A stretch of 64,000 bases of DNA from Metellina segmentata (GCA_947359465.1 OX375873.1:89921978-89985977), one strand, 5' to 3'. Positions 1-9,701 are shown, counted from the stretch's first letter. Notes: a model not told the origin generated them from the sequence alone. A program made the numbers and translations.

Positions 1-2
1 CA

Positions 3-353
3 TGGCTTCAATCTAATAATCAAAGACAAGCCAAAGAGCTCAATCAGCAGTCTCCATGGGATAGATCAAGGGAACTGCTGAATTTAGGTAGGAAAGAAAT
101 CAGGATAGCTATTGGCCTCCTAACTGGCCACTGTACCCTGAATAGACACCTCAACATTATGGGTGTTTTAGATGACCCATTATGTAGAGGTTGCCGGATG
201 GTAGAGGAGAGTTCTGTACACGTTCTATGTAAAAGTGACCATTCCTCTGCACAACGATTTGAATATCTGGGATACCACTGTATCGAACCCTGGGAACTGT
301 CAAACATTCCAATTAGGTACATGCTGAAATTTATTTCGGCAATCGGTCTTTAG
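3..353 (+). pseudogene. LINE (Jockey/I-like) ORF2 C-terminal end, 5' truncated by window edge
   Basis: An open frame runs from base 3 to a TAG at 351-353 with no start of its own, so it continues left of the window. It reads as the tail of a non-LTR retrotransposon polyprotein: a 'LTGHCTLNRHL' motif, then a C-x2-C-x8-H-x3-C zinc knuckle (PLCRGC...VHVLC), as is usual after the RNase H region of Jockey/I-type LINEs. The following bases resemble the short 3' UTR of such elements, with a 'caatagac...gtcgcagtg' stretch. The frame is intact where visible. Recognised by motif only; the clade is uncertain. Confidence 0.75.
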
Positions 354-421
354 TGGATCAGTAGGGGTCTCAGTACAATAGACTATTAGTCGCAGTGCTG
401 GCACTCTTCGGAGTCACCCCT

Positions 422-806
422 TTACAAGTCATAAGTCATAAGAACGTGTCTTACAATTTCTGTTTTTCGTTGGAACCATCTTGCTTTGGCGATGGTTTGG
501 AGTGTAGAAGTTTGAAGGATTTCAAGTGAATTTATATTTTTGTTATTAGTAGATCCCCAAATTTGGCTTGCGTATGTTATTACTGGTCTGAGATAGCTTA
601 GGTACACGAGTATTTTGTTTTCAATAGTCATTGGCGAATTCCGAGCAATTAGGTGTAAAAGTTTACGTTTTACGCCTCGGAATTTATGGATAACGTTTTT
701 TTGTGTTTTGATTTCATGTGAGACTTTGTTCTAGGATAATACCTAGGTATTTAGCTTCCTGAGCCCATGGGATTTCGATATTATTAATTTTTAGCTTGCT
801 GAGTGA
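422..806 (-). pseudogene. LINE reverse-transcriptase C-terminal remnant (Jockey-like), frameshifted
   Basis: On the minus strand the region encodes the thumb/C-terminal part of a Jockey-type reverse transcriptase. An upstream piece reads 'IPWAQEAKYLGIIL' (about 722-790). After a frameshift near 715-730 the next reads 'NVIHKFRGVKRKLLHLI', then 'YLSYLRPVITYASQIWG' and 'ILQTSTLQTIAKARWF', the usual order YLGI..L, RPV.TYAS.IWG, LQ....R.I..A.WF. It is opposite in orientation to the LINE end at 3-353, so it comes from a different insertion. Broken and 5' truncated. Confidence 0.75.
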
Positions 807-849
807 AAAACATCAACCGAAACCGGATTAGACTTTATTTTGATTGGCT

Positions 850-1005
850 GTCAGCACGGCGACAAAGACAAAAGTTGAACTTCCTCCAAGACTTGAAAGC
901 GCACCGACAGCGACAGAGACAGACCGAGAGAAACAAAATTTGTTTGTAATACGCATGCGCAAAGCGAAGAGACGTATGTTTTTGTCGCTGTCGCCGTTGG
1001 TGTGA
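850..1005. mobile_element. Possible small MITE with imperfect inverted ends
   Basis: An inverted pair of about 17 bp with two mismatches (CGGCGACAAAGACAAAA at 857-873; its partner at 979-996) brackets a GC-richer core in AT-rich intron. No clear target-site duplication. GACA-rich simple sequence could produce part of this match by chance. Confidence 0.35.
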
Positions 1006-1171
1006 AGCCACCATAAATATTCAGAAGAGCCATAATCCCAAGTTAGCTGTATTCTTCCCTACAGATAGGTAAAAATTCCCCTGAACATTAATGACGATGC
1101 TCTGATTTGTTATACGAGTAAAATTTCATACTGCTTAAGTCACACGTGAGTCTGTCAGTAAAACAAAATAA

Positions 1172-1645
1172 TCTCTCTCTATATATAATTCTCTTGGCAC
1201 GCAAAAATGACGTTATTTTTTATTGCGTTTTGGCAACACTGTACAATTGTTTGTTTACCACGAAGCCCTCAATTGAATTTATAGCGTTATCGGACAAAAT
1301 TTTATTGAAAAAAAAAATGAATATTAGTCGAGCTATTGCAGCTTACAATCATGTATTTGATTTCCAAAGCAGCGCTTACAAAATTCAAGTCAAAATTTGC
1401 TCAAAGTTTTCATTTGAATTTCAAATTGTTCGAATTCTGATTCCAGAGGTACTGTATAAATTTTCTGGAGAACAACAAATTTATATTAAAAATTTTTTGT
1501 TTGGAATATCATATTTTGTAAACAATGTTTTCATTGATGCGAGCGAAGCGATCAAGGTCAAGGTTAGCTCGGCGAACCAATGAAGATTGCAAAGCAATCC
1601 TCCGAGGGTTGGCGAGGGTTAGCGAGCAGGGGGCGGGCCCCCTAG
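1172..1645 (+). mobile_element. Helitron-like non-autonomous element, copy 1 (474 bp)
   Basis: The 5' end starts TC after an A (TCTCTCTCTATATATAAT, then TCTCTTGGCACGC). The 3' end is a GC hairpin, GGGGGC-GG-GCCCCC, followed by CTAG and a host T. TC...hairpin-CTRR between A and T is the Helitron signature. Both ends match the copy at 16649. No Rep/helicase is present. An ORF spans 1146-1583 and its central part resembles the ORF of the second copy, but that is explained by shared element DNA. Confidence 0.8.
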
Positions 1646-2353
1646 TAAATATAAAAATTGGAACATGAAAGTATAAAAACTCCGGTTTACGCGAGTTTTC
1701 AAGCGAGTCGTGTGGTTTTCAACGAGTCCATTCTTTAAATTAGGTGATAGGTTGGAGCAAACCAAAAGCGCTAAACAACTGACGTATTTTGCGCTGATTC
1801 TGGTCCTAAATTCATAGCTCGATGCCGAAAGCGATTACAATGATTTTGAGTTGAGGAACCATCCACGGTAAATTGCCAAAAATGCTTTACCACATTGCAC
1901 AATTCTAATAAACTTTCACATCTTTTTAAAAATTGACTGACCCTAGGTGGAGTGCCTTCTCGTCGCAGAGGCACCTTAACTCACTCATCAAGCATGTGTA
2001 TTTCGAAATAAATATTTCGTTTTCCATTGAATAAAAATTTGATTCGGCATTCACTTATTCTAACATAACTTTGCAGTTTTTAATGGAACTGCATTTTATG
2101 GCGGAAGGAATCATTTTGTAATAGTAATGCGTATAATAAAGTCAATTTGACACAAGGTATAGTAAAGCCTAAAACCCCAAATAGAATTTTCCGGAACAGG
2201 ACCATTTCGATGATGCGAAATTTTTTCCACGGTTACGAAACGACATGTTTAAGAAAAGAAGTTTGCTGTAATCAGATTTAAAAAAAAATTGGAAAAGATT
2301 GACGAGAAACAAACATTAAAATTTTAATATTTGTAGATATAACCAATACTTGC
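1646..2353. other. Intron sequence, no feature recognised
   Basis: AT-rich DNA after the GC donor of the derailed-like gene. I looked on the minus strand for the next WIF exon (the CTG-type cysteine region) and did not find it, so that exon should lie left of the window. Confidence 0.5.
2348..2353 (-). promoter_or_regulatory. GC-type 5' splice site of the derailed-like gene
   Basis: On the minus strand exon B ends ...GAAGAAG and the intron begins GCAAGT. AG|GCAAGT is the strong consensus of the rare GC-AG intron class. A GT donor is possible only four bases further on (CAA|GTATTG) and fits less well. Confidence 0.65.
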
Positions 2354-2453
2354 CTTCTTCATTCGTTGGAATGTTTCCTTTTTTGGATATGTTGAGTTGA
2401 GGGGCAGTCATGGCTTCAGGGTTGCTCAGGCTGAAACTTATGGAGTATGGAAC
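2354..2453 (-). CDS. drl: derailed/RYK-like receptor, WIF-domain exon B (partial gene)
   Basis: A 100-bp internal exon: 33 complete codons plus the first base of a Gly codon. It encodes VPYSISFSLSNPEAMTAP, then QLNISKKGNIPTNEE, the second half of a WIF (Wnt inhibitory factor) domain; RYK/Derailed proteins have the same order, Y-x-[IL]-x-F, N-P/V-x-A-M, P-Q-[LV]-N-I-S, G-x-[IV]-P-T. The Asn of NIS is a potential N-glycosylation site. RYK/Derailed are single-pass Wnt-binding receptors with an inactive kinase-like domain that act in axon guidance; the WIF domain is extracellular. The acceptor (TTTTTCTTCAG) is strong and phase 0, matching exon A exactly. The symbol denotes the family; which paralogue (drl, Drl-2, dnt) is not resolved. 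Confidence 0.85.
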
Positions 2454-3236
2454 CTGAAGAAAAACGTTACAAATCAGCACAAGATTCATGTAGTGCATTA
2501 TAATAAATATGCATAAATGAAATATAAAATTATTGATATACGAAGTTGATTCGTCGCAAATATGGTTAACTGCTGTAGTTTAGCAATGAACATTCATATA
2601 TGGAGCATTTAAATGGATACATGTTACATTTTCCTACATAGAAATATAATTTAGAATGAATTCATAATATCTTGAAAATTATGCCAGATTTCCAAGTGAA
2701 TTACTTTGTTGCAATTTGATTAGTGTTGGCCATCGAGAAGATAGAATTTTATAACCGGTTGGCAATATTGAAAAACGAAAAGAATTCTAGAAATATCATC
2801 AGTTTAGAGGAGAAACTTATCAACTGATCAAACAATTGTTTTACTTCCATGGCTGTTAAAAGTAAAAATACTTGAAATGTAAGTTAATTAATAAATAAAA
2901 ATTTCAACAGATAAGAATATGGCAATGTGTATATCTTCATGAAAAAATGCATTTGGTGTTTCCAAATAAATGTTGGTAATGAGTTTCTGTTCAAAGCCGA
3001 CAAATATCAAATTCAAATTATCTGAGTTTTTTTATATTGTGCCTTAAGCCAAATCAGACTTCAAGCAGTATTCAATAGCCGGATATACACGCAAAATTGT
3101 TTGACAACAAATCGTTACCACTGATTTTTTTTTTCAGAACCGTAGACATTAACCTTTTGTATGTACCAATGAAAAAATCGATTTATTTTAATGGTGCTAA
3201 ATTAGTACAATCAACTATTTTTCTTTGTGTATTCTA
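2454..3236. other. Unannotated intron
   Basis: AT-rich DNA between exon B and the first mariner-like element. I see no repeat boundary, ORF or RNA signal in it. Confidence 0.5.
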
Positions 3237-3238
3237 TA

Positions 3239-4741
3239 CAGGGTGGTCCCGAATTCATGGTACAAACTTTAATGGTAGGTACAGGACATTGTAACAATGA
3301 TTTATTGTATAGGAATGTATAGTCGCAAGTGACGCGGTGAGGCGAAAACAGGGGAAATAACGGCCGAAAGGAAAAACAAAGATTTTATTGAAAGCGTTGT
3401 TGACAAGTGTCATGTTTACAGTAATTGTTCAAAATTGCGTCCACCAGTATCGATACATGCTTGACAGCGTCGGTGGAGCGATTGGCGTACACGTTCAAAG
3501 ATGCCTGGTATTTCACGCACACCTGCAGCAGCTACAGATAAGCGAGCGACGAGATCCTCATCTGAGTCAACTGGAGTCTCATAAACAAGATGCTTTAGAT
3601 GTCCCCATAAAAAGTAATCGAGGCTCGATAAATCGGGAGATCGGGGTGGCCAAGGGACTGGTCCACCACGCCCAATCCATCGAGTACCAAACGTGGCATT
3701 CAGGTAATTCCGTACATCAATGCTGAAGTGTGCTCTCGCCCCATCGTGCTGAAACCACATGCGGTTACGAATGGCGATCGGAACATCATGCAGCAGTTGT
3801 GGTAACACTTCTTTCAGAAAAATAAGATAGCTTCCGCCAGTGAGCCGCGTGGGTAGTAAGTATGGGCCAATCAAAAAGTCGTTCACAATACCAGCCCACA
3901 CATTAATACTGAAACGTTGTTGAAACGCATGTCGACGCGTTGCATGTGGATTATCGGTTGCCCACACATGGTAATTGTGCGCATTAAAGACACCCTCGCG
4001 TGAAAATGTCGCTTCATCTGTAAATAGCACATAATCTACGAAATCCGGCTGCAACGCACATTGCTGCATCACCCACAGGCAGAAGTTCACGCGGCGAGGA
4101 TAATCTGCCGGATTCAATGCTTGTACTTTCTGAAAATGGAAGGGGTGTAAGCGATTTTCGTTTAACACTCTGCATACAGTCTGATGACTCACACCTACGT
4201 CACGCGCAACAGTTCTTGTGCTTGACTCGGGTCTATCAGCCACAATGTTCAAGATGCTTTCTTCCAGCCTTGGAGTGCGTACAGCTCTTACTCGACCAGC
4301 GCCATGTCTGTTGACGTCGAACGCACCTGTTTCACAAAGTTGACGATGTAACCGTTGAAAAATTCTATGATCCGGCATTCGTCGATCAGGATACTCCGCG
4401 CGATACATTCGTAACGCAGCTCTGCCGTTACCATTTGCACGGCCGTACATGTAATGCATGTCTGCTTTTTCTGCATACGTAAAGTCACCCATCGTCTACG
4501 GCAGCACAATTGTGAATGGCGCTTTTCCCTACTGCGATGCATCATGTTCAACAGCGGCTAGACATCTACTGCCCTCTACCGGCAATGATACCAACCGATC
4601 ACTCCATTTCTCTTTCCTTTTATTTCCCCTATTTACGCCTCACCGCGTCACTTGCGACTATACATTCCTATACAATAAATCATTGTTACAATGTCCTGTA
4701 CCTACCATTAAAGTTTGTACCGTGAATTCGGGACCACCCTG
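3239..4741 (-). mobile_element. Mariner-like (DUF4817-type) transposon, copy 1, full length (1503 bp)
   Basis: Flanked by TA (3237-3238 and 4742-4743), the target of Tc1/mariner elements. Ends are CAGGGTGGTCCCGAATTC and its complement. Inverted repeats extend about 122 bp with only a few mismatches, up to the AGGGGAAATA stretch, where the two sides diverge. It carries one intact transposase gene on the minus strand. It is nearly identical to the copies at 13329 and 42531, so the family moved recently. Confidence 0.92.
3416..4492 (-). CDS. Mariner-like transposase, intact 358-aa ORF
   Basis: Cut-and-paste transposase of the IS630/Tc1/mariner superfamily. Residues about 5-60 form the DUF4817-type N-terminal helix-turn-helix (DHRIFQRLHRQLCETGAF). 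A second HTH lies around 93-112 (TVARDVGVSHQTVCRVL). The catalytic core shows D159 (LFTDEATF), D250 (QHDGARAH) and D292 (SPDLSSLDYFLWG). If the last Asp is the catalytic one, as in mariner SPDLxPxDYH, the spacing is DD41D. The start is the first ATG of the long frame and follows the long TIR; the stop falls just inside the other TIR. No internal stops, no introns and all three acidic residues present, so it is potentially functional. Residue 253 is Arg here, whereas both other copies have Pro in this motif. Confidence 0.92.
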   Translation of the reverse strand: MGDFTYAEKADMHYMYGRANGNGRAALRMYRAEYPDRRMPDHRIFQRLHRQLCETGAFDVNRHGAGRVRAVRTPRLEESILNIVADRPESSTRTVARDVGVSHQTVCRVLNENRLHPFHFQKVQALNPADYPRRVNFCLWVMQQCALQPDFVDYVLFTDEATFSREGVFNAHNYHVWATDNPHATRRHAFQQRFSINVWAGIVNDFLIGPYLLPTRLTGGSYLIFLKEVLPQLLHDVPIAIRNRMWFQHDGARAHFSIDVRNYLNATFGTRWIGRGGPVPWPPRSPDLSSLDYFLWGHLKHLVYETPVDSDEDLVARLSVAAAGVREIPGIFERVRQSLHRRCQACIDTGGRNFEQLL

Positions 4742-4743
4742 TA

Positions 4744-4928
4744 TATGCGTCAATAGAAATACGACACATTTTATTGTGATAAAAGAAAATCTGGAACAAA
4801 AGAATATTTTTAGCAAATAACAAGGAAAAAAAAAATCAAAGACCTATGTGCTGAAATAAAATTTCAGTTCATTTATCGCAACAAGAAAGTCAACGAATTA
4901 AACTCCACGGAAAAAAGACTTAAAACAG
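4744..4928. other. Short unannotated intron spacer
   Basis: AT-rich DNA between the mariner-like element and the next SINE; nothing recognised. Confidence 0.5.
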
Positions 4929-5170
4929 GTAGGTAGTTGAATTAACGTCGCACTGGAGCAACGGTCAGATGACGATATCAACACCTCAGCTGGCACCTCT
5001 CTCACCAACCTTCCGTACACCGGCCAATGTGAGGACATCACTATTAGGCCACGGCATGTTTAACGTGCACCAGCCCGCACATACGACGGTATTTGGTTGA
5101 ATCTAGTCTCGAACTCGCAACACTCTGGTCACTCAACCGCGACTCTAGCGAGAGTTACCACGGCCCCGGA
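4929..5170 (-). repeat. SINE S1-A, internally deleted
   Basis: From the right the copy reads tRNA-like head (CCGCGACT..., GAACTCGCAA complement of the B box region), GCTGGTGCACGTTAAA, GCCAGCTGAGG, and the 3' end GTGCGACGTTAATTC. The block from 'gagcaac' to 'ggtcagatga' has lost the GATCCCGGACCGTCG section. Diverged and old. Confidence 0.75.
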
Positions 5171-5470
5171 ATAGGAGTTGAGGAAAAATATTGTAAAATA
5201 TCACATAATATTAAAAATTTACAATCTTGTGGGGTCGCATTGCCAGGTGCACAAGTTCGCATACGGTCCGAGTTGGACACCACTGTCCCAAAGGGTCAGT
5301 CGAATCCGTATTACTAAGATTGACCAAATGCATCAATTTTACAATTGGAATCCAGTAACGAGAAAGCACAATTAGAATCAATGCAAAAATATATTCGCCT
5401 AAAAATGTTTTTAAATCGGAAATTAATCTACAGGTCTATGTGAGAAATTAAAATTAATCTTGTTGTAAGT
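5171..5470. other. Unannotated spacer
   Basis: Contains a stretch at 5225-5320 with SINE-like base composition (ccaggtgcacaag) that I could not align to S1 or S2. Confidence 0.4.
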
Positions 5471-5763
5471 ATTTAGTTGAATTAACGTCCGACTGGAGCA
5501 ATACAACGGGCTATTGGCGACGGTCCTGGATCAATCCGAAGATAAAACTTCGTAATTTTGAACCAACATTAATTTTGTCGTAACGTAATTTTGTTCAACA
5601 CTTGAGCTGGCACTCCCCAAACATCTACATCGCGCCGACATTTGAGGATACAACAGATTTAACGTGCACCAGCCCCTTCATACACGACGGTCTTTGGTTG
5701 GATTCAAACTCGCAACCCTCCGGTTTTGAATCCGCTACTTTTCCAGCCGAGCTACCGCGGTCT
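5471..5763 (-). repeat. SINE S1-A, near full length
   Basis: All landmarks are present on the minus strand: head with GGATTCAAACTCGC complement, AGACCGTCGTGT, GGCTGGTGCACGTTAAAT, GCCAGCTCAAG, GGACCGTCGCCAATAG, GTCGGACGTTAATTC tail. The middle carries a small local duplication of the 'cgtaatttt' motif. Confidence 0.8.
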
Positions 5764-6478
5764 TTTGCTCAACAAATTGTCAGCTACGCTAAATATGGCT
5801 TTCGTACGCTACAAACATCACTTTACAGTAGAGAAAACACAGCTATTAACTCTACTACCCGTTGCGTGATTGGATAAAGTGAAGGCAAAAGTTTCATGAA
5901 TCGATGCTTTCTTTTTTTATCTAACTTAAACGGTTGCCTGATTTGAAAACGAATTTCGAGAAAAAGCAAAAGACGATGGAAAATATAAAGTGGGATAAGA
6001 ATCCGCCGGATCCAAAAAAAAATGGCGATGATGTTTAAATAAATAAACGAGATTTTCGAAGAATAAGAAACATTCCATGACGTGGAAATGCTGAGACAAA
6101 TGGTTTTCAGTCCGCTGGCCGATAACATTAGGGTCAGGCCGAAAAAGTGGAAAAATGATTTTCACCAAGGAAGGGGTTTTAAAATGCACCTACCGTGGCT
6201 TTCGACAGATCCCGACAATTTGTCACTTTTAAGAACGGTTTGACGTGGGGTTACGATGTAGGGAAAAAAGAGGCATCATTTTTTTTGGGGCGGCTTTGCT
6301 CCATCCCCCACTTATTTGCTTTATTCGGGAGAGAAATTTGTTAAAAGTGGTTGAAATGTTCTTTTAACAGAGAATGTTGAGCTGAACAATTTTATTTGCA
6401 ACAAAATGTTAGTATTGCATGAAAGCTATTCACATATTATCTGTCAATTTTATTACGTTACATACTTTGTTGATAGGT
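5764..6478. other. Unannotated intron (715 bp)
   Basis: No recognised repeat. Open frames here (about 100 codons, minus strand) show no protein motif and an AT-driven composition. Confidence 0.5.
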
Positions 6479-6783
6479 CCGCGGAACCCGGTTAGAAGAG
6501 TAACGGATTATCAAGGGTTGGGAGTTCGAATCCAACCAAAGATCGTCGTGTACACTGGAGGCTGGTGCACGTTAAATCAGTCGTGTCTCAAATATCCTCC
6601 AGTTGGCGTGGTTTGGAAATTTGGAGAGTGGGGTGATTTTTTCTGGTGTGACCTCGTCATATGACCGTGGTTGAAATTACGTGGTGTTGTGCTCGGATAT
6701 TTCCCTTTGAGTTTGATCCAGGACCGTCGCTGATAGCCCGTTGTGTTGCTCCAATGCGACGTTAATTAACTAAATACCTACCT
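6479..6783 (+). repeat. SINE S1-A, full length
   Basis: A complete plus-strand copy. The tRNA-like head contains GAGTTCGAATCC (B box), then CGTCGTGTACA, GGCTGGTGCACGTTAAAT, GTTGGCGTGG, GAGAGTGGGGTG, GACCTCGTCATATGACC, GATCCAGGACCGTCGC, AGCCCGTTGTGTTGCTCC, GCGACGTTAATTAAC and ACCTACC. A useful reference for the older subfamily. Confidence 0.85.
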
Positions 6784-6847
6784 TTCTACCGACATCTGAA
6801 TATACTACACGATATATAAATTCCCATATACGCTCGGGGAAGACGGT

Positions 6848-6922
6848 AGACCGGTTGAAAGAGTAGCGGATGTACATGTTAAATCTGTCGTAGCCCCAAA
6901 TGTCCTCGCGTTGACATGGTGT
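6848..6922 (+). repeat. SINE S1-A, 5' half of a split copy
   Basis: Head (CCGGTTGAAAGAGTAGCGGA) joined by a deletion to GTTAAATCTGTCGTAG and CGTTGACATGGTGTGTG. The element resumes at 7192 with its 3' half; 6923-7191 interrupts it. Confidence 0.7.
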
Positions 6923-7191
6923 GTGTGATATCTGGCCGCTGTTGGCGATCAATTTCGGAGAGCTCTTGGCGACTAACCTCCCTGCGGGGAAGGGTTGCCA
7001 TAGAGAAATTGGCAGTCAGATACTTGCCTAGGCTGAGAAAGGTTGTTTTTGTTTTTGAGGTGCGATGTACTGCACCGGATGAAATGATATATGTCTTTAT
7101 GTACTTGTTGCTTTTGTCATTTAATTAAATTGTTATATTTTTATAATCTCGTGCTTGGTTATTGAAAGAGAAGAACCTCACAGTGCATATG
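6923..7191. mobile_element. Unclassified insertion inside an S1 SINE
   Basis: These 269 bp split an S1-A copy between its GTGTGG and TTGGAGAG landmarks. It is GC-moderate at the start and T/A-rich at the end, like a LINE or SINE 3' fragment, but I could not assign it, nor find a clear duplication at the borders. Confidence 0.45.
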
Positions 7192-7355
7192 CTTGGAGAG
7201 TGGGGTACCATCTCGTGTGTTGGCTTCGGCATCTGACCATGGTTCAATATGACGAGATGTTGTCTTCGGTTCTTTCTCTTAGGGATTGATCCCGGATCGT
7301 CTCCATCTGCCCTTTATGTTGCTCCAATGTGACATTAATTCGAATACCTACCTAC
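7192..7355 (+). repeat. SINE S1-A, 3' half of the split copy
   Basis: Starts CTTGGAGAGTGGGGTACC, continues CATCTGACCATGG, GGGATTGATCCCGGA, and ends with GTTGCTCCAATGTGAC and ATACCTACC. Confidence 0.7.
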
Positions 7356-7551
7356 ATGTTGCAAAGAGCACCGTAATACAAAAAATACATTTTATCTGCA
7401 GATGCGTTGTTAAGGTTTTGAAGCCATGGAGAACACTTTGCGAATTAGTCTATTGATCGCCATAGATTTGGCCCTTCAAGAAATTGAGTTACGAATATCT
7501 CCAGGAGATGAACTTGAGATAGGACATTCAACACTGCAGTTTGTAGACCCT

Positions 7552-7701
7552 GCAGATTTGACTCAAGCAACTGAACCAGGATGTATATCTCTTCTAATGT
7601 TATTAAAACCCTTGTCTATGTACAATGAGGTTGTAGGTCTTGTGTTTGGCGTAGTTTGATCCAAAACGGCCCTTGCGCTTAAAAAACCAAACCAACCATT
7701 T
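7552..7701 (+). repeat. SINE S2, 3' part
   Basis: Shares with other S2 copies the run 'gtatatctcttct', 'cccttgtctatg', 'tcttgtgtttggcg', 'cttgcgctt' and the terminal 'aaaccaaaccaacca'. The small ORF across 7426-7659 is a by-product. Confidence 0.6.
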
Positions 7702-7882
7702 TTTTATATACACGGTCTTTCTTAGAACTCTTTCTTGAGACGAATTTTCTGTCGCTGCTGAATGTAGGGTGGTGGTAGTATGTGCGGCAATATGTGTTTC
7801 CCATTCGTATTCAGAACGTAGCGTGAGTTGTTTTGAATACGATTTCAACACTTAGCTAATAAAAGTTCCAAAGAATAGTTGT

Positions 7883-8068
7883 TGGTAGTTAATTAACTTC
7901 ACACTGGAGTAAAAAACACCGGCTATAAGTGGCGATCCGAGGACAATACCGAATAATTTTGAACCACATTGACATCTGAGATCAAATGTCAACACGTCAG
8001 ATAACGAGGTCACACTTGAGCTGGCACTCTGAACATCAGCACCACGCGAACGGGAGGACATTTGAGTC
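7883..8068 (-). repeat. SINE S1-A 3' part, joined to S2 head
   Basis: From the left: GGTAGTTAATTAACTTC, CACTGGAGTA, TGGCGATCC, TTGAGCTGGCACTC, 'gaggacatttgag'. Where S1 should continue into its head, S2 sequence follows directly from about 8069. Confidence 0.65.
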
Positions 8069-8218
8069 CCATATTTGACGATGCTGCGCTGAACATAGGC
8101 CAAGCAGATTCAAGCAATGGACATACGCAAGCACCCAGGGAGGAATCAAACATGCGCCGCCTACAGCTCGAGATGGCTCGCGTAGTCGGGTAAACCCACT
8201 AAACCGCGACGGCCCCAC
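8069..8218 (-). repeat. SINE S2 head, joined to S1
   Basis: The complement reads GGGGCCGTCGCGGTTTAG, then an AGCTGTAGGCGGCGC stretch, GTTTGATTCCTCCC (B box) and CTTGCGTATGTCCATTGC, i.e. the tRNA-like head and body of S2. It abuts S1 with no spacer. Confidence 0.65.
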
Positions 8219-8884
8219 AAATAAAGTTCAACATAAAACACTCATCAAGTTCTTTGTTGAGCGATCGAAGGTAGTCACAACAAAGAAGAAAATTTTATTA
8301 TGCCCGCCGTATCCGTGCATAAAAAATCCAATCCAAACATCTCAATGGCGAAGAGGTGTGTAATTGGAGCAAAAGGAAAAACCATCCCCTCGATTGATAT
8401 ATACGGGATAATCGATGACTTAGGTGTGGCTCTCTTCTAATTTAATGAAGGCGTACATAGCCATATTTCAACAGCATCCAGGGGAAGGACCGGCGAAAAC
8501 CATTAAGGGCGGTTTCCAGGAAACAATGCGGGGAGAGGAGGGGGCAGAAAATCAACATGAAAGAAATAATTCCAGTCGGACTGGCTGAAGCGCTTGCTGA
8601 TTGGCTAATTAGAAGTCAGGAAACGTCCGGAAATCTCATAAATATAGCAAATGCTTCGCTCACCGTTTAATCCGCAGTTAAAAGTTCTGGAATGGGGCCA
8701 GCGTGTGGCGGGGATACTAATCTACGGGTCCTGGCCATTTTGTTAATCGGTTGAAAATATAATTGCACGCGGATGGCGTTAAGTGCTCGGACATTTGCGC
8801 TTGGAAGTTGGGAATATTGGAATTTACGGGAACGAAGGCAGGCCGTTTGCGTCCGTAAAGAAGCCATCGAGATTTTTTCACGGG
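8219..8884. other. Unannotated intron (666 bp)
   Basis: Moderate-GC sequence with no ORF or repeat landmark recognised. Confidence 0.5.
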
Positions 8885-9150
8885 TGGGTAGTTGAATTAA
8901 AGTCGTACTGGAGCAACACTACGGGCTTTCGACGAAAGTCCGGGATCAATTTCGAAATGATCCGAGGACAACACGTTGTTATTTTGAATCACGGCCAGAT
9001 TGACGTTAACACCTGAGCTGGCCACCTACTCTTCAAGCTTTCCCATCACGCCAACGTAAGTACATTTGAAGTCACGACAGTTTTAAAGTGAGCCAATACC
9101 CTTTCAAGACTGTCTCAGCAACCACGGTCGAGTCTCGAACTTGTATCATC
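8885..9150 (-). repeat. SINE S1-A, nearly complete, diverged
   Basis: GGTAGTTGAATTAAAGTCG tail, GGAGCAACAC, 'ccgggatcaat', 'gatccgaggacaacac', ACACCTGAGCTGGC, 'gccaacgtaa', then a decayed head with 'gtctcgaac'. Confidence 0.75.
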
Positions 9151-9391
9151 ATGAACATTGACATCTTGAACATGAACATTGTAGCCATTTCAATCCGCAA
9201 CTCTACGATCTGGGTTTCTGCGGGCCATTTGGAAAATGTATCAAACCTATGGAACTAAAAAGGCGTGTTGAATTAAAATTATTTAACGTGTCTTAGAAGG
9301 AGTGCTTTCGTGAGTTTTTTAGTCGAAATATTCGCTTTGCAGTAACATTTTGCTCACTGAATTAAAACTTCAGCTGTTCATAAACGTCCTT

Positions 9392-9489
9392 CCAACGTGA
9401 TGACATTAGAGGCCACGACGGATTTAACGTGCATCAACGCTCACGTACACGGTTGATTGGATCGAGTTCCAAACTCGCACCCCCCAACC
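9392..9489 (-). repeat. SINE S1-A fragment (head and first third)
   Basis: Landmarks CCAACGTGATGACATT, GGCCACGACGGATTTAACG, TGCATCAACG and GATCGAGTTCCAAACTCGC. Confidence 0.6.
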
Positions 9490-9626
9490 CCCCTCCTAAG
9501 TTTGCTAATCCGTTCCTCTCAGAAATGGACAAAGTGGCCCAGGACTTTTGTCTCAGAAGACACTTGTATAAGAAATCTAGTCGAATTTCCGTTTCGAATG
9601 TATAAAGGTTTGATCTAGTATGTATA

Positions 9627-9701
9627 AAGGTATGATCCCGGATCGTCACCTTTAGCCGGTTGTCTTACTCCAGTGCGACATCAATAAACTACCTGGCTAC
9701 C
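9627..9701 (+). repeat. SINE S1-A 3' terminal fragment
   Basis: TGATCCCGGATCGTCACC, AGCCGGTTGTCTTACTCC, AGTGCGACATCAATAAAC, ACTACCTGGCTACC. Confidence 0.6.

Noticed and set aside
1146..1583. 145-codon ORF across Helitron copy 1, similar in part to the ORF at 16671-17072
   Set aside because: The similarity is explained by shared element DNA. The ORF begins outside the element, has no Rep/helicase motif and no codon-level sign of selection.
3388..3726. 112-codon plus-strand ORF repeated at 13759-14097 and 43547-43885
   Set aside because: Antisense shadow of the mariner-like transposase; it recurs because the element does.
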